The notes below the pieces were generated by a model. That model was not told the DNA's origin and ran no database searches. It saw only the letters and a list, made by a program, of their open reading frames with translations. From Breoghania corrubedonensis (GTDB lineage: Bacteria; Pseudomonadota; Alphaproteobacteria; Rhizobiales; Stappiaceae): a stretch of DNA of 64,000 nucleotides. The DNA is taken from contig NZ_QAYG01000003.1 of the NCBI RefSeq assembly GCF_003053845.1, positions 1 through 64,000 on the forward strand, read 5' to 3'. The position numbers and the translations under genes were made by a program. Positions 63,099 through 64,000 of this stretch are shown in pieces; the first letter of the stretch is position 1; each line of letters starts with the position of its first letter.

Positions 63099-64000
63099 CT
63101 ATCCCTCTGCCGCGCCCTGAGCGCCGGTGGCGCCGGCCACAGTGCCCGCAAGTGCGGCGATGCGCACCAGCGCGCGCCGCGTCGTATCGATGTCTTCCAC
63201 CATGGCGAGGCGGATGAAATTCGTGCCCGGGTTGGACCCGTCACTTTGCGTGCGGGCGAGATAGGCGCCCGGCACGACCTTGACGCCCTGTTCCAGCCAA
63301 AGACGTTTCGCCGCCTCCACACCGCCGCCGAAACGCGACACGTCGAGCCAGACAAAGAAGCCGCCCTCGGGCTTCTTGTAGCCGAAGGTTGGGCCGAGAA
63401 TGGTTTCGGCCGCCTCGAACTTGGCATTGTAGAGGCGGCGGTTTTCCTCCACGTGGCGTTCATCCGAAAACGCGGCGACGGCCACGGCCTGATTGGGCAT
63501 CGGCACCTGCGGCGCGGCGGAATTGCGCAACGTGGTCCACTGCGCGATGAAGTCCGCGTCGCCGGCCGCGATACCGCATCTCAGGCCCGCCAGATTGGAG
63601 CGCTTGGAGAGCGAATTGAAGGCGACGATGTTGGAAAGATCACCGCCCATGCCGCGTGCGGCCTGCAGCACGCCCGGCGGCGGGGTGTCGCGGTAGATCT
63701 CTGAATAGCATTCATCCGCAAACACATAGAAGCGGTGCTTGCGGGCGAGCCCGATCAGCTTGCACCAGTAGTCGAGCGGGGCGACCGCGCCTTGCGGGTT
63801 CGCGGGCGAGGCGAAATAGAAGGCGATGGTGCGATCGAGCAGGCCCGCGTCGAGCGCATCGAGATCGGGCAGGAAGCCGGACGCCTCGCGGGCATCGAGA
63901 TAGACGGCCTCCGCCCCCGACTTCGCCGCCCCCAGCGAATAGGGGTGATAGTAGGGGTTTGGCAGCAGGATCGCCGGATTGTCCTTGGCGAGCATGTCGG
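63099..64000 (-). CDS. Class I/II aminotransferase (partial, N-terminus outside window)
   Basis: A fragment of about 300 residues of a PLP fold-type I aminotransferase; the frame is open to base 64000. Visible: NPAILLPNPYYHPYSLGA, ASPANPQGAV, YVFADECYSEIY and the PLP Lys in SLSKRSNLAGLRCGIAAG. The SLSKRSNLAGLR pattern resembles N-succinyldiaminopimelate aminotransferase (DapC)-like proteins. The next gene ftsK begins 3 bp after its stop, so they are likely cotranscribed. Confidence 0.9.
   Translation of the reverse strand, partial: DMLAKDNPAILLPNPYYHPYSLGAAKSGAEAVYLDAREASGFLPDLDALDAGLLDRTIAFYFASPANPQGAVAPLDYWCKLIGLARKHRFYVFADECYSEIYRDTPPPGVLQAARGMGGDLSNIVAFNSLSKRSNLAGLRCGIAAGDADFIAQWTTLRNSAAPQVPMPNQAVAVAAFSDERHVEENRRLYNAKFEAAETILGPTFGYKKPEGGFFVWLDVSRFGGGVEAAKRLWLEQGVKVVPGAYLARTQSDGSNPGTNFIRLAMVEDIDTTRRALVRIAALAGTVAGATGAQGAAEG

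Overview
The window is a GC-rich (roughly 65 %) chromosomal segment from an alphaproteobacterium, most likely in the order Hyphomicrobiales (Rhizobiales). Grounds are the family set (FDH3-type formate dehydrogenases with their alphaproteobacterial accessory proteins DUF3305, DUF3306, DUF6352 and DUF6505; the chorismate mutase/HisC/TyrC group; the metXW pair) and the many short palindromic intergenic repeats that begin with GTCATCCC. The genus cannot be fixed from this sequence. There is no rRNA, tRNA, CRISPR array, phage or IS transposase; both ends cut through a gene (rpe on the left, a class I aminotransferase on the right).

Layout. 1-10 kb: rpe (partial), a BASS-type transporter, a DadA-like oxidase, a MoaD-like sulfur carrier next to an acetamidase/formamidase with a zinc-ribbon-like insert, arfB, a nitroreductase, a PiT phosphate transporter, a Nudix protein. 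9-12.6 kb: divergent mntH and mntR with a near-consensus MntR box between them, then the Fe-S carrier ATPase mrp. 13-29 kb: the centrepiece, two formate dehydrogenase modules in tandem. Each has a TorD chaperone, a small Tat-targeted peptide, a large Tat-exported molybdopterin subunit with Cys at the selenocysteine position, and a four-cluster Fe-S subunit. They are followed by one shared set: a small lipoprotein, cytochrome b gamma subunit, a secreted seven-bladed WD40 propeller fused to cytochrome c, a one-helix membrane protein and a lipoate/biotin-ligase-like protein. The two beta genes plus downstream DNA are an 876 bp duplicate differing at one silent base, although the alpha subunits have clearly diverged.

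29-40 kb: a quinone oxidoreductase/HxlR divergent pair, then further formate dehydrogenase accessory genes (DUF6505-DUF6352; a 681-residue multi-cluster ferredoxin-like protein divergent from DUF3305-DUF3306), interspersed with two tandem 69-residue cysteine proteins, a DMT transporter and a chemoreceptor. 40-48 kb: LysE exporter, thioesterase, L,D-transpeptidase, SulP transporter, EEP hydrolase, AbrB-type membrane protein, isochorismatase-like hydrolase. 47-53 kb: tyrosine/phenylalanine genes (chorismate mutase, hisC, tyrC) and divergent metX-metW. 53-64 kb: opgG, argG, a methyltransferase divergent from gloB, a DUF985 cupin, then the minus-strand run aminotransferase-ftsK-lolA.

How the genes work together: the best reading of the core is a periplasm-facing formate oxidation chain. 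TorD chaperones mature FdhA; FdhA/FdhB pass electrons to cytochrome b FdhC; the co-encoded propeller-cytochrome c is a plausible further electron acceptor. The domain calls are direct readings of the translations; the electron route and the gene-conversion interpretation are inference.
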